Part shown: positions 34,479 to 44,447 of the stretch, in pieces
Layout of the letters: each line of letters starts with the position of its first letter
How positions within the stretch are numbered: the stretch's first letter is position 1
Assembly (NCBI GenBank): GCA_011605725.1
Contig: JAAOZP010000020.1
Location: forward strand, 1 to 62,576
Length of the DNA stretch: 62,576 nt
Origin: Nitrososphaerota archaeon
GTDB lineage: Archaea > Thermoproteota > EX4484-205 > JAAOZP01
Direction: 5' to 3'
Made by a program: the position numbers and the translations under genes
Notes under the pieces: generated by a model
Databases searched by the model: none
What the model was told of the DNA's origin: nothing
What the model saw: only the letters and a program-made list of their open reading frames with translations

Positions 34479-34754
34479 ATGGAGAAGCTTGAGGAGGCAG
34501 TTTTAAAAGCTGTAGACGAATATAACAAGTATAGGAGTCCTGAGGCTAGGGCTAGGCTCATCAGTATTCAGGAGGATAGGCTTACTATTGATTTCGAAGG
34601 AATTTTCTGTCAGACTTGTGGAGTATACGATTATCTTGAAGACTTAATCTATGAGCTTCAGAGCTTCATCGACATGAACATTGAGATTTTAAACTTTAAA
34701 GAGTATGCGCCGGGGAAGATTAGAGTTGAATACGGGTTGAAAAAGACGGGTTAG
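34479..34754 (+). CDS. Small conserved-looking archaeal protein
   Basis: A 91-aa acidic protein from ATG 34479. It has one CQTCG motif in the middle (FCQTCGVYDYLEDLIYELQS) and a beta-rich end (GKIRVEYGLK). The two Cys alone are not a full zinc ribbon; a dimer could make a site. No family recognised. Codon use is like that of its neighbours. Confidence 0.55.
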   Translation: MEKLEEAVLKAVDEYNKYRSPEARARLISIQEDRLTIDFEGIFCQTCGVYDYLEDLIYELQSFIDMNIEILNFKEYAPGKIRVEYGLKKTG

Positions 34755-34828
34755 CATAAAATGTTTGAAAGACGGTTGCTCTCGAATTATTCGAAAACTT
34801 TAACTGTTTTTCCCTAGGTTATCCATAC

Positions 34829-36139
34829 ATGTTAACGGTTAGCAGGAAGATGGATCTCCTGAGGTTCGAGTTTATTCAGGCAGCTGAAGAAGGGAAGGAT
34901 GTGGAAAAATACAGGGAGAAGCTGGCTTTGCTCGACGAGTCGAAAACTGGACACAGGGAGCTGGATGAACTTTACGGAGAGATATTGTCCTCGCCCACTG
35001 TAGCTGGTTGGCCGTATGTTGAACCAGACAGCCTAGAGGAAATAAGGAGGTGTGCGAACCCGCCGAAGGATGAGGAGGCTTGGATAAGCAGGCATGAGCT
35101 TCGGGACAGAATGCTGGGAGCCTGGTTTGGAAGAATAGTGGGAAACATGCTTGGGAAACCTGTGGAAGGCTGGCCTAAGAATAGGATAGAAGAGTATCTT
35201 AAGAAGGCTGGATGCTACCCGCTTGACTACTATATTCCGGAGCTTATTCCCCATGTTGAGAAGAGCCTTCAAGAGTACTATAGGGTAGGCGGGCTCCGCG
35301 GAAGCTTGAGCAAGGCTCTGAGGGATGACGATTTGGATTATACTGTATTGGGTCTGCTCCTTTTGGAGAGAAAGGGCTTCAGCTTTACTACGGATGATGT
35401 TGCCGAAGAATGGTTAAACCGGTTGCCCTTCCACCTCACCTACACTGCTGAGAGAGAGGCTTACAGGAACCTTACGCTCGGCCTGAAGCCTCCTGAAACA
35501 GCAACCTTCTGGAATCCTTTCAGAGAGTGGATAGGAGCCCAGATAAGGGCCGACCCATGGGGATACGCGAACCCTATGAGGCCTTGGAGCGCGGCGGAGA
35601 TGGCTTACAGGGATGCTAGGCTTTCTCACGTTAAGAATGGAATCTACGGAGAGATGCTGATGGCAGCCATGGTCGCGTCAGCCTTCTCCGAGCCGGAGCC
35701 GCTGAAGATCGTGGAGAAAGGACTCTCATGCATACCTTTGGAAAGCAGGCTGGCTGAAGCAGTCAGACGCTGCGTCGACCTTTGGAGGAAGCATAAGGAT
35801 TTTGATGCAGCCTACGGGGAAGCAATGTTAAAACATGGGCGTTACCACCCGGTTCACGTGATAAACAATGCTGCAATAGTTGTTCTCGCTCTGCTTTACG
35901 GTGAGGGTGATTTCGGGAAATCCGTGTGCCTAAGCGTGTCCAGCGGGCTTGACACGGATTGCAACGGTGCGACAGTAGGATCCATAGTTGGCGCTATGAT
36001 TGGCTTCAAACGCATACCGGAAAAATGGTACTCGCCCTTGAACAATACGCTGGATTCAGCGTTATCAGGGTTGGGGGAGCTTAAAATATCTGAATTGGCT
36101 GAGAGAATGGTGAAAGTTGTAGCTGAGAACTGGAGTTAA
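34829..36139 (+). CDS. ADP-ribosylglycohydrolase-family protein
   Basis: A 436-aa protein of the ADP-ribosyl-[dinitrogen reductase] hydrolase family. The N-terminal metal site is suggested by DRMLGAWFGRIVGNMLGKPV and RDDDLDYTVLGLLLLE, and the C-terminal one by SGLDTDCNGATVGSIVGAMI with its D-x-D acids. Family members remove ADP-ribose from proteins, but others act on related nucleoside or sugar compounds; as a nucleoside-type importer is 3 kb away a catabolic role is possible. The first 80 residues are an extra helical region. Confidence 0.82.
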   Translation: MLTVSRKMDLLRFEFIQAAEEGKDVEKYREKLALLDESKTGHRELDELYGEILSSPTVAGWPYVEPDSLEEIRRCANPPKDEEAWISRHELRDRMLGAWFGRIVGNMLGKPVEGWPKNRIEEYLKKAGCYPLDYYIPELIPHVEKSLQEYYRVGGLRGSLSKALRDDDLDYTVLGLLLLERKGFSFTTDDVAEEWLNRLPFHLTYTAEREAYRNLTLGLKPPETATFWNPFREWIGAQIRADPWGYANPMRPWSAAEMAYRDARLSHVKNGIYGEMLMAAMVASAFSEPEPLKIVEKGLSCIPLESRLAEAVRRCVDLWRKHKDFDAAYGEAMLKHGRYHPVHVINNAAIVVLALLYGEGDFGKSVCLSVSSGLDTDCNGATVGSIVGAMIGFKRIPEKWYSPLNNTLDSALSGLGELKISELAERMVKVVAENWS

Positions 36140-36181
36140 TCCTATAGTGGGGGACTTTTTCTTCATCTAAATAATGCTGTT

Positions 36182-39181
36182 TCATCCATGCTTTCTATTG
36201 TTCGAGGGAACAGTTGCCTTTGCCGCTTTACCCGCATCCTTTTCAACCTGCTTCTTCCATTCTACGTATCGCAACAGGTCCTCCCTAAGCGTCGTCAGCA
36301 TTTGCCTAGCGCAGAACTTATGGTCGATCTCCCAGCGGCCTGTGGCAGAGTAAGCTAGTGCTCTCAAAGTTTTTCCAGGGTTCTCAGGTATGACTAAGCG
36401 TACCCTGTAAGCCGCCACCCTCTCCCCCCTGTAGCTTAAAAGGATTTCAACACCGTTAATCCTGCCCTTCTCCATTAACGGTGTTGCCTCAGTATATATC
36501 GGCCCCAAAAGCATTGGCGGCGGCCTCTTGGTTAGCGAGGAAACGTAATCGACAAAATAGTTCACGTCATCAACTATTCTTAAGGGTATTACTGATTCAG
36601 CATGATCCTTGAACAGCTTAGCTTCCTCAATCTTCTTGAACATGAACCGGCTGGGCACAACTTTCAGAATGACTTTCCTAGCCGGTATGAGGCCTCCCGC
36701 TAAGGAGGATAATAATGCCACAAGGAAGCTGGCTAGCATTGAGCTGAACACATAGGGTTTCACCAGGCTCACAGGAGTTGAGATGTATGCTTGAAGGAAC
36801 TGGCTTAACACGTATCCTAGGGCTCCTCCTAAGAGACCGTAACTCAAGCCCTCAACGAGCATCAGGAGAGACACGTGGCCAGGGCTAGCGCCAAGGGCAC
36901 TCATGGTTGAGTATTCTCCATGACGCTCGTAGAGCGAACCTAAGAGCGTCATTATGATCATTAGGGAGGAGAGCCCCATTAGGACAAGAAGCTCAGGAAC
37001 ACTGGCGAACTGTTGGAACTCGCCAACTATAAGAAGGCATTCCGTCTCACTACCCGTGCCTAAACATGTTCTGAAAGACTTAAAGATCTGCGTTGTTATC
37101 TGGGCTCCCATTATGGTTGTGAAGTTCGAATCCTTCTCATAACTTGTTTCTAAAAGCCTCTTTGAAAAATCGCTTGAAAAATTACCTTCCAGCAAAAGCC
37201 TGTAGACTGTTAAAGCCTCCGGAAAAGACTCCAAGCTAGTCACTACTATGGGTCCTTCAAACTCGTCCAGCGGAACCCCATCCACCAGCTTTACAGGCTC
37301 TTCCAGCACCGTGCTTACCGTGCTTTCAAAGACGTTTCTGCCCGTGATGATTATGGAGTCGCCTTCTTCTATGCCCAGTGTTCCCGCTAAATCGGCTGAA
37401 ACCGCTGTCCCCTTTAGCGCTGAGGCGTTGGTAGCTATCAGGAAGGCCCTGGTTCTCTTACCGCCTTTAGATACGAGGACTTGCGACGCTGCAACAATAT
37501 ACTTTTTCTTAACTCCCTCCATGCTTGAAAGCCACTTTACCTGCCAATCCGGTATGGGTTCGAAGAACTCTTTTACCAGAACCTCGTTCTTCTGATCCAT
37601 CCCTCTGAAAATAGTGGTGACCGTGGTCACGTGGAAACTGATGCTTAATCCACGGAATTCTGAAGGATAGGCTGCTTCCCTGATGGTTGTCACCGTGCCG
37701 ATAGCCAGAAGGCTTCCTGAGGCTGCGGAAACCACTGCTATGGTGATTATGGTCAGAGTTGCCCGTAACATTCTTTTACGCATACTCTTGACGGCGAACC
37801 AGAAGAGGTCGCTTAGAAGCGTTCCCTTGGCTTCAAGCACCAGCATGCCCACTACTACAAGCGTAAGGGTGGCTGTGAGCAGTGACAAGACTGCGAATGT
37901 TGTTGATAAGCTAGAAATAACTTGTGGGTTAAACATTGCGATAGCCATCTTGGCCTGAGGGATGAGAAGTATTTCCAACAGAATGAGAACCGCGAACAGC
38001 CCTGTGATCACAAGCCTCCTCTTTTTCTCGACTATCGCACCTGCAATAGACGATATGAAGAAGGTAAATGTGATTAGGAAGAGGAACATGGCGATGCAGT
38101 CACTTTTAGCTTGGCTTAAGGCATCTAGAGCATTCTCAGCCTTAGTAATAGTCTTCTCGAATAATCCGGAGCCTGTTTCCAAGTCGCCCTTCTCAAAAGC
38201 AGTCTCGCCCTCCCTGAGCAACATAATGGCATATTCAACTTCTTTTAAATATTTATCTGCGTCAAAACCGACTTTAGACAGAAAGCCTCGTTCCTCGGAG
38301 ACGAAGGATTCTAGAAACTCTTTCAGGCGTCCAACCTCTAAAAGCGCTACACTAGTATTGCTCATTTCGCAGGAAATGGTGATTGGTATCGCTGCGCCTT
38401 GAGGGGTGCGCTCACGCGTAGTGCCATACTTGCTCAGCAGTCCGGCTAGCCTACTGTTCGGGTTCAAGAAGAATATTGTCGTCAAGCCTTCTTGAGGTAC
38501 CGGTACATAATAATTTTTATCATCCTCCCAAATGCCCATTCTCCAGATATTCCCCAGCTCAAAGTAGGCTTCTTCCTCCTTTGGGGCCTCCTTACTTATG
38601 ACTATGAGACATCCGTTTCGCGGCTTCTCTGCTGCCTCAGGCAGAAACGCGCTTCCCTCAGCAGAGATCGTCACACGATTCCCCGATAAGGTTAGCACAC
38701 CGCTAGCGTTAACAGGGATGAGAATGTCCCCTCTACCGTAGCCACGGGGTACTGATATTGTTGTTGAACCAGGATAACCGTTTCCGTAGCCGAAGTTTAC
38801 ATGAATAGTGTTAGCATCACTAACAGCGCAGACTGCCGCCAAACCCATTACGTAGCTTCCTCCGAGGCTTATCGCTGTCGAATATAGGTTTCCCGAGCTC
38901 ACCATAACATAGTTTAACGAATCGTTGAACTGTTTAATTATTTCTTCCGCAGGAGAAGCTGAAACCTGAAACAATGCGTTGCCGAGAGTCACCGTGCCTG
39001 AGGTTATTAGAATCGAGCCTTCTGTTATGCTTCCGGATTTAAGTTCTCCTTCAAAACGAATCTTTATAGGAACAACGACCAAACCGGAGACAGTAATTAA
39101 ACCGTTAAAGAGACTTTCAGAGTTCAGGAGAAGCATCGCTACGAGTAAGCTTAACGCAATTCGAGAGAGGCTTGTTTTCAT
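36182..39181 (-). CDS. Large FtsX/MacB-type membrane protein
   Basis: A 999-aa protein. It has an N-terminal signal/TM (LSLLVAMLLLNSESLFNGLI), a large outside domain (to about residue 360), three TM segments at about 365-455, a fourth at about 475-500 (MacB-core start), a second outside domain, and a terminal FtsX permease domain with several TM segments (GLSSLMIIMTLLGSLYERHG, SALGASPGHVSLLMLVEGLS) to about residue 880. The last 110 residues are cytoplasmic. Such permeases work with an ABC ATPase in lipoprotein or peptide export; no partner ATPase is adjacent. Monocistronic. Confidence 0.75.
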   Translation of the reverse strand: MKTSLSRIALSLLVAMLLLNSESLFNGLITVSGLVVVPIKIRFEGELKSGSITEGSILITSGTVTLGNALFQVSASPAEEIIKQFNDSLNYVMVSSGNLYSTAISLGGSYVMGLAAVCAVSDANTIHVNFGYGNGYPGSTTISVPRGYGRGDILIPVNASGVLTLSGNRVTISAEGSAFLPEAAEKPRNGCLIVISKEAPKEEEAYFELGNIWRMGIWEDDKNYYVPVPQEGLTTIFFLNPNSRLAGLLSKYGTTRERTPQGAAIPITISCEMSNTSVALLEVGRLKEFLESFVSEERGFLSKVGFDADKYLKEVEYAIMLLREGETAFEKGDLETGSGLFEKTITKAENALDALSQAKSDCIAMFLFLITFTFFISSIAGAIVEKKRRLVITGLFAVLILLEILLIPQAKMAIAMFNPQVISSLSTTFAVLSLLTATLTLVVVGMLVLEAKGTLLSDLFWFAVKSMRKRMLRATLTIITIAVVSAASGSLLAIGTVTTIREAAYPSEFRGLSISFHVTTVTTIFRGMDQKNEVLVKEFFEPIPDWQVKWLSSMEGVKKKYIVAASQVLVSKGGKRTRAFLIATNASALKGTAVSADLAGTLGIEEGDSIIITGRNVFESTVSTVLEEPVKLVDGVPLDEFEGPIVVTSLESFPEALTVYRLLLEGNFSSDFSKRLLETSYEKDSNFTTIMGAQITTQIFKSFRTCLGTGSETECLLIVGEFQQFASVPELLVLMGLSSLMIIMTLLGSLYERHGEYSTMSALGASPGHVSLLMLVEGLSYGLLGGALGYVLSQFLQAYISTPVSLVKPYVFSSMLASFLVALLSSLAGGLIPARKVILKVVPSRFMFKKIEEAKLFKDHAESVIPLRIVDDVNYFVDYVSSLTKRPPPMLLGPIYTEATPLMEKGRINGVEILLSYRGERVAAYRVRLVIPENPGKTLRALAYSATGRWEIDHKFCARQMLTTLREDLLRYVEWKKQVEKDAGKAAKATVPSNNRKHG

Positions 39182-39481
39182 CCTTAGCTCTTACCCGGAG
39201 CCTCATGTTATAAGTTTTTTGCTACTAAAGCTCCTAGTAGCAGTTGATGCTTGCGAGTCAACTTATTCTCAGCAATACGGAGAAGAATGCTTTACCCATA
39301 CGAGTATCATTGTGCTTTCAATCCTAGGTTGATCAGGAGTCTGTTTAACAGTACCGGTGGGCTCTGTCTGCCGTTAGAAAAATCGCGTTTTTAACATTAT
39401 CGTGTTAATTCAAAGGGGGATGCAGCCTTTCTTTTTGTAAAAACTTAAATGCTAGTTTTCCCATCGGTGTTCGAACCTAAA
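39182..39481. promoter_or_regulatory. Control region of the nucleoside-type transporter operon
   Basis: About 300 nt without a gene. Near its end TTTTTGTAAAAACTTAAATG holds a TATA-like AAAACTTAAA about 35-40 nt before the ATG at 39482. Further up, TTAACATTATCGTGTTAA (39391-39408) is an imperfect inverted repeat (TTAACA..TGTTAA) that could bind a regulator. Confidence 0.4.
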
Positions 39482-40765
39482 ATGAGCCAATCCAAGTTTG
39501 GCGGGATGACGGTTCTTCTCATAGCAATCTCCCTCATCATAGGACTGGCTGCAGGATACTTCATAGGCGGGGCTGGCAAAGTTTCTGAGTCACAATACAA
39601 CCAGCTTCAAACGTCTTACAACCAGCTTCAAACACTGTATAACCAGCTTCAGCAGAACGTCAGTTCGCTTACCAGGAAGCTTAAGGCTGGATTCATCTAT
39701 GTCGGTCCCGTAGAAGACTTCGGCTGGACTGCTGCACACGACCAAGCTAGGAGGTATGTTGAGAAAATCTTTCCATGGCTTAAAACTGTTTACGTAGAGT
39801 CTGTTCCTGAGGCTGAGGCTGCAAGGTATATTGAGAGGCTTGTTACTGAGGAAAATGTCGACGTGGTTTTCACAACAAGCTTCGGATTCATGGATCCAAC
39901 GATAGAGGTTGCTAAAAAATATCCTAACAAGATATTCTTCCACTGCAGTGGTTTTAAAAGACTTCCTAACTCTGGAACATATTTTGCAGACTTCTATCAA
40001 GTTTATTATCTGAACGGTTTGATGGCTGGTGCCTTAACCAAAAGTAATAAGGTCGGCTACGTAGCGGCCTACCCGATACCGGAGGTCCTCAGACACATCA
40101 ACGCGTTCGCACTGGGTGTTAAGGAGGCTAATCCTGAGGCAAAGGTCTATGTGAAATGGCTCTTCGCATGGTATGATCCGACTCACGCTAGAGAGGCTGC
40201 TCAGGCGCTTGTGAGCATTGGCGTCGATACAATCGCTTTCACGGAGGACTCCACGGCCATTGTCGAGTTCGCTCAGGAACAATACCGGCAGGGGAAGACG
40301 CTCTACGTTTTCTCCCACTACAGTCCGATGCAGGATGTTGGTCCCGACGTTGTTGTAAGCGGTCAGATAGTCCACTGGGAAGTTATTTACGCCGACATAC
40401 TTATGAAGATCAGGTTAGGCATATACAATAATACTAACCTGGCTAATGTCGACTACCTTTGGCTGCTCAAGGAAGGCGCGGTGGAACTCGGTGGCAAGCC
40501 CGGAGTACCGATAAACCCGAAGTTCGTAAATGAGTTGAAAAGTAAGTATCTGCCAGGACAATCAATAAGTGTGTACGATGCTGTTATAACTAGGCTTGCG
40601 TTGATGAAGGACGCTAACGTGCCTTTCGACCCGTTCACCGGACCGATTAGAGACCAGGCTGGAAACGTTAAGATTCCGGCAGGCCAGAGGGCGACTATAG
40701 CTCAGCTCTTCACAGAGGAAATGAACTGGTTCCTGGAAAACATAGTAGGATCGCCGTCAGGATGA
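39482..40765 (+). CDS. BMP-family ABC transporter substrate-binding protein
   Basis: About 427 aa. After a short cytoplasmic start, one TM/signal anchor (MTVLLIAISLIIGLAAGYFI) is followed by a short coiled coil of YNQLQTL repeats, then the BMP/PnrA fold (AGFIYVGPVEDFGWTAAHDQ, FFHCSGF, YVAAYPIPEVLRHINAFALG). BMP proteins bind purine nucleosides or related ligands and hand them to the permeases encoded downstream. The ATG at 39482 is preferred over 39449 because it fits the TATA position and places the anchor near the N terminus. First gene of a seven-gene rightward run. Confidence 0.92.
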   Translation: MSQSKFGGMTVLLIAISLIIGLAAGYFIGGAGKVSESQYNQLQTSYNQLQTLYNQLQQNVSSLTRKLKAGFIYVGPVEDFGWTAAHDQARRYVEKIFPWLKTVYVESVPEAEAARYIERLVTEENVDVVFTTSFGFMDPTIEVAKKYPNKIFFHCSGFKRLPNSGTYFADFYQVYYLNGLMAGALTKSNKVGYVAAYPIPEVLRHINAFALGVKEANPEAKVYVKWLFAWYDPTHAREAAQALVSIGVDTIAFTEDSTAIVEFAQEQYRQGKTLYVFSHYSPMQDVGPDVVVSGQIVHWEVIYADILMKIRLGIYNNTNLANVDYLWLLKEGAVELGGKPGVPINPKFVNELKSKYLPGQSISVYDAVITRLALMKDANVPFDPFTGPIRDQAGNVKIPAGQRATIAQLFTEEMNWFLENIVGSPSG

Positions 40766-40817
40766 TCCTAGAAACTTCACCCCAACCTGTTTTTTCTCCA
40801 AAGGATGTCGACAAGGC

Positions 40818-42332
40818 TTGACGAATAATTCTAATTATCTTGTTGAAATGCGGGGGATTGTTAAACGGTTCCCAACGGTTGTCGCGCTGAATAATGTTGA
40901 CTTCAGGGTTAGACAGGGTGAAATACATGCTCTTCTAGGCGAAAACGGTGCTGGCAAAACAACCCTTATGAGAATACTCTACGGCATGTATAAGCCTGAC
41001 GCTGGGGAGATAATTGTGGAGGGCCGTAGGGTAATCATAGGTTCGCCAAGGGATGCGTTGAAAATGGGGATAGGAATGGTACACCAGCATTTCATGCTTG
41101 TGGATAAGCTTACTGTTTTAGAGAACATTGCCCTATTTGTGGAGGAAGGCTTCAGGATAGGCTTCGACCGGATCAGGAGTAGGGTGGAGGAGCTTTCTAA
41201 GACGTATGGTTTAAAGATTGATCTTGATGCGAAAATCTGGCAGCTTTCAGCAGGGGAGCAGCAGAAGGTTGAAATAGTGAAAACGCTTTACAGGAATGTT
41301 AAACTTCTGATCTTGGACGAGCCTACTTCAGTCTTGACACCCGTCGAGTCGGAGGAGCTTTTCAAATCTTTAAGGAAAATGGTTGAGACGGGCAAGTCAA
41401 TAATTCTGATAACGCATAGGCTTAACGAGGCGCTTATGGCCAGTGATTCCATAACTGTCCTAAGGAAGGGGAGAGTTGTGGCGGCTGAAGTTAAGCCGCG
41501 TGAGGCAAGCAGGCTAGACTTGGTTAACATGATCGTCGGCAGGCCTTTGGAGTTCAGGCCTAGTGTTGACAGTTTCAAGAAAAACGGTAAGCCGGTTTTA
41601 GAAGTCGAGAACCTAAGAGTTTTGGATGACAGGGGGCTCGTGGCAGTCAAGGATGTTTCCTTCATCCTAAGGGAGGGGGAGATTCTGGGTGTAGCCGGGG
41701 TTGCGGGGAATGGGCAAAGGGAGCTTGTTGAAGCACTCACAGGTCTGAGGAAAGTTGAAAAAGGAATTGTGAAAATAATGGGAGTGAATGTTACGAACGC
41801 TTCTCCTAAGAATATTATCCGGCTTGGTGTTGCCCATATTCCCGAGGACAGGTTCAGGTATGGTGTTGCACCAGATCTTAGTGTTGCAGAAAACATGGTT
41901 ATGAAGCTCTATGGGGAAAAGTTTTCAAGGAAAATATTTATCGATAGTGAGGCAATTAGAAAAGAGACTGAGAAACTTGTCCAGGAGTTTGAGATAGTTA
42001 CGCCAAGCGTGAATGCTCCAGTAAGCCTTCTCTCAGGCGGGAATATTCAGAAGCTGATAGTGGCGAGAGAACTCTCGATAAATCCTAAGATACTTATCGC
42101 AAGCAACCCTACTTCAGGGCTGGATGTTGCTTCAACAAACTATGTGCACTGGGTTTTCCACAGGCTTAGAGAAGCCGGTGGCAGTGTTCTCCTTGTTTCC
42201 GAAGACTTGGATGAGGTTTTAGCTTTAAGCAACAGGATACTTGTGATGAAGGAGGGTAAAATAGTCAGAGAATTTGGAGAGGGAGCTTCAATAAGCGAAG
42301 TCGGGCTTGCGATGACCGTGGGAGCGGCGTAG
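40818..42332 (+). CDS. ABC transporter ATP-binding protein (double ABC, nucleoside type)
   Basis: A 504-aa protein with two ABC cassettes in one chain, as in sugar and nucleoside importers (YufO/NupB, RbsA-like). First: Walker A GENGAGKTT, LSAGEQQ signature, Walker B LLILDEPTSVLTP. Second: Walker A degenerate (GVAGNGQRE), signature LSGGNIQK, LIASNPTSGLD. A degenerate second Walker A is normal for this family. TTG start. It is 53 nt after the binding-protein gene and powers the two permeases that follow. Confidence 0.93.
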   Translation: MTNNSNYLVEMRGIVKRFPTVVALNNVDFRVRQGEIHALLGENGAGKTTLMRILYGMYKPDAGEIIVEGRRVIIGSPRDALKMGIGMVHQHFMLVDKLTVLENIALFVEEGFRIGFDRIRSRVEELSKTYGLKIDLDAKIWQLSAGEQQKVEIVKTLYRNVKLLILDEPTSVLTPVESEELFKSLRKMVETGKSIILITHRLNEALMASDSITVLRKGRVVAAEVKPREASRLDLVNMIVGRPLEFRPSVDSFKKNGKPVLEVENLRVLDDRGLVAVKDVSFILREGEILGVAGVAGNGQRELVEALTGLRKVEKGIVKIMGVNVTNASPKNIIRLGVAHIPEDRFRYGVAPDLSVAENMVMKLYGEKFSRKIFIDSEAIRKETEKLVQEFEIVTPSVNAPVSLLSGGNIQKLIVARELSINPKILIASNPTSGLDVASTNYVHWVFHRLREAGGSVLLVSEDLDEVLALSNRILVMKEGKIVREFGEGASISEVGLAMTVGAA

Positions 42333-42384
42333 TCATGAAAAAGAGAAGCATCAGGATACGCGTGTTGAAACGGCGGTGTGAAGA

Positions 42385-43461
42385 TTGGAGATAAGGCTGG
42401 AGAGAAGGCCAACCGTATCTAGAAGGATAAACATATCTGTCAGAATACTCGCCATTCTGTTTTCACTCCCGTTTATAGGTCTCTTATTCGCCGCCTACGG
42501 TGTGAACCCGGTTGACGCCTATCTGAGAATTTTTACCGGGGGATTTGGAAGCCCGTATGGCTTCTCCGAGACAATCGTGAAGACACTGCCAATAGGGTTA
42601 TGCGCTGTCGGGCTCACCTTCGCCTATAAGGCTAGAGTGTTAAACATAGGTGCTGAGGGGCAGCTAATAATGGGCTCCATTGCTGCAACCTGGGTTGCAC
42701 TGTATTCTGGTCTTCCGCAAAGCGTAATAACAATCATTATGCTGCTTGCAGGTTTTACTATTGGAGCCTTATGGGCATTGTTGCCTGCTGTGTTGAAATC
42801 GGAACTAAATATTAATGAAGTCATAGTGACTCTTATGATGAACTACATATCGTTGAAGCTGCTGGACTATGCGGTGACCGGCCCATGGAGAGGGTTAACG
42901 CAATGGGGGTTTCCCCAGACTGATCCCTTCCCCAGCTATGCCAGATTCCCCGTCATAGGGGGAACCAGAATACACTACTATACTCTTGCACTACTCCTGG
43001 TTTCGACACTCATTCTATACGTGTTGATGAAGAGAACTAAAATCGGCTACGAGATCAGAATTGTGGGAAGTAATCCTGAGGCAGCTAAATATGCTGGCAT
43101 AAGCGTTAACAGGAATATTCTGCTGGTCATGCTGGTCAGCGGTGGGCTTGCGGGGATTGCCGGGGTCGGGGAGGCCGCCGGCATACATGGGCGCCTCATA
43201 AGGGGAATATCCCCCGGATACGGTTATACCGCTATAATCCCTGCCTGGCTCGGGGGGCTTGACCCTCTCGGAACCATTGTAGCATCGTTCTTCATAAGCG
43301 GCTTGATGGTTGGGAGCGACGCGATACAGGTTTCCCTCAGATTGCCATCCAGCCTTGTATACGTGTTCAACGGCGTGATTCTACTCTTCATTGTAAGCAG
43401 CGAGGTTCTCGCTAGGTACAGAATACTGTTTAAAATAGGTGGTAGAAAAATATGGATATAG
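42385..43461 (+). CDS. ABC transporter permease 1 (nucleoside type)
   Basis: A 358-aa membrane protein of the branched-chain/nucleoside permease superfamily (YufP/NupC type) with about 9 TM helices, for example LAILFSLPFIGLLFAAYGVN and IITIIMLLAGFTIGALWALL here in pieces. The loop RIVGSNPEAAKYAGISVNRN is the coupling EAA-like motif. TTG 42385 is the only start after an in-frame TGA. It overlaps the second permease by 10 nt. Confidence 0.9.
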   Translation: MEIRLERRPTVSRRINISVRILAILFSLPFIGLLFAAYGVNPVDAYLRIFTGGFGSPYGFSETIVKTLPIGLCAVGLTFAYKARVLNIGAEGQLIMGSIAATWVALYSGLPQSVITIIMLLAGFTIGALWALLPAVLKSELNINEVIVTLMMNYISLKLLDYAVTGPWRGLTQWGFPQTDPFPSYARFPVIGGTRIHYYTLALLLVSTLILYVLMKRTKIGYEIRIVGSNPEAAKYAGISVNRNILLVMLVSGGLAGIAGVGEAAGIHGRLIRGISPGYGYTAIIPAWLGGLDPLGTIVASFFISGLMVGSDAIQVSLRLPSSLVYVFNGVILLFIVSSEVLARYRILFKIGGRKIWI

Positions 43462-44366
43462 CTGCTTCAATACTGGCTGAAGCCGTTAGAGCAGGAACAC
43501 CACTAATGCTCGCGACCCTGGGAGAAATATACTGTGAAAGATCCGGAGTTTTAAACCTTGGGCTTGACGGTGTGATGACGATGGGGGCACTAGCAGGCTT
43601 TGCCGTAACATGGCTCACAGGGTCTGTCTGGATCGGCTTGGCTGCAGCAATTCTTGTCGGAGGCCTGTTCTCCCTAATACATGCATTCACAAGCATAAGC
43701 CTTGGAGTCAACCAGACTGTTTCAGGGCTGGCTCTCGCAATGCTGGGGACAGGAGTCAGCAGCCTGCTGGGAGCAAAATACGTAGGACAACCTCTTAGAG
43801 ACCGTCTCCCCATACTTCAAATACCGGTTTTGTCGGAAATCCCTTTGGCAGGTGGCTTCTTCTGCCACGACCCAGTCGTATATTTGGGAATGATTCTTTC
43901 AATATTAATGTGGTTCATACTGTTTAAAACAAGGCTTGGAATAATAGTTAGAGCCGTGGGTGAGAAGCCTGAAGCTGCAGACGCTGCAGGGGTCAACGTA
44001 TACTTTGTAAGATACTTTTGTGTTTTTCTAGGCGGAGTGCTCGGGGGGCTCGGCGGTGCTTACGTGACCCTCTCCTATACTCCGGGCTGGAGGGAGGGTG
44101 TAATGATGGGTAGAGGATGGATAGCCCTAGCGCTTACAATATTCTCCTTATGGAATCCTCTTGGAAGCTTGATCGGAGCATATCTTTTCGGAGGGGTCGA
44201 AGTCCTTCAGTTTCACCTTCAGGAATACGGGGTTCCGGCAAGCCTACTTGGCGCACTTCCCTATGTTTCTACAATCATAGTGTTGGTCGCCAGCTCACTA
44301 GGCTTATTGAGGAAAAAGCTTGGCGCACCCGCGGCTCTAGGCGTGCCTTATAGAAGAGAAGGCTAA
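43452..44366 (+). CDS. ABC transporter permease 2 (nucleoside type)
   Basis: A 304-aa membrane protein (YufQ type), partner of the preceding permease. It has the conserved start LGEIYCERSGVLNLGLDGVM and coupling loop VGEKPEAADAAGVNVYFVRY. About 8 TM segments. With the binding protein and double ATPase it makes a complete importer. Confidence 0.92.
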   Translation: MDIAASILAEAVRAGTPLMLATLGEIYCERSGVLNLGLDGVMTMGALAGFAVTWLTGSVWIGLAAAILVGGLFSLIHAFTSISLGVNQTVSGLALAMLGTGVSSLLGAKYVGQPLRDRLPILQIPVLSEIPLAGGFFCHDPVVYLGMILSILMWFILFKTRLGIIVRAVGEKPEAADAAGVNVYFVRYFCVFLGGVLGGLGGAYVTLSYTPGWREGVMMGRGWIALALTIFSLWNPLGSLIGAYLFGGVEVLQFHLQEYGVPASLLGALPYVSTIIVLVASSLGLLRKKLGAPAALGVPYRREG

Positions 44367-44447
44367 AAACCAGTGTCTTGATTTAACAATGTGAAAACTT
44401 TTTCACACTCAAAAACTTTATTATGTTTCCAACGGTGTTTTTCCCTC

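Noticed and set aside
39590..39660. YNQLQTL repeats in the BMP protein as a DNA repeat element
   Set aside because: In-frame heptads following the membrane anchor; a protein-level coiled coil spacer.
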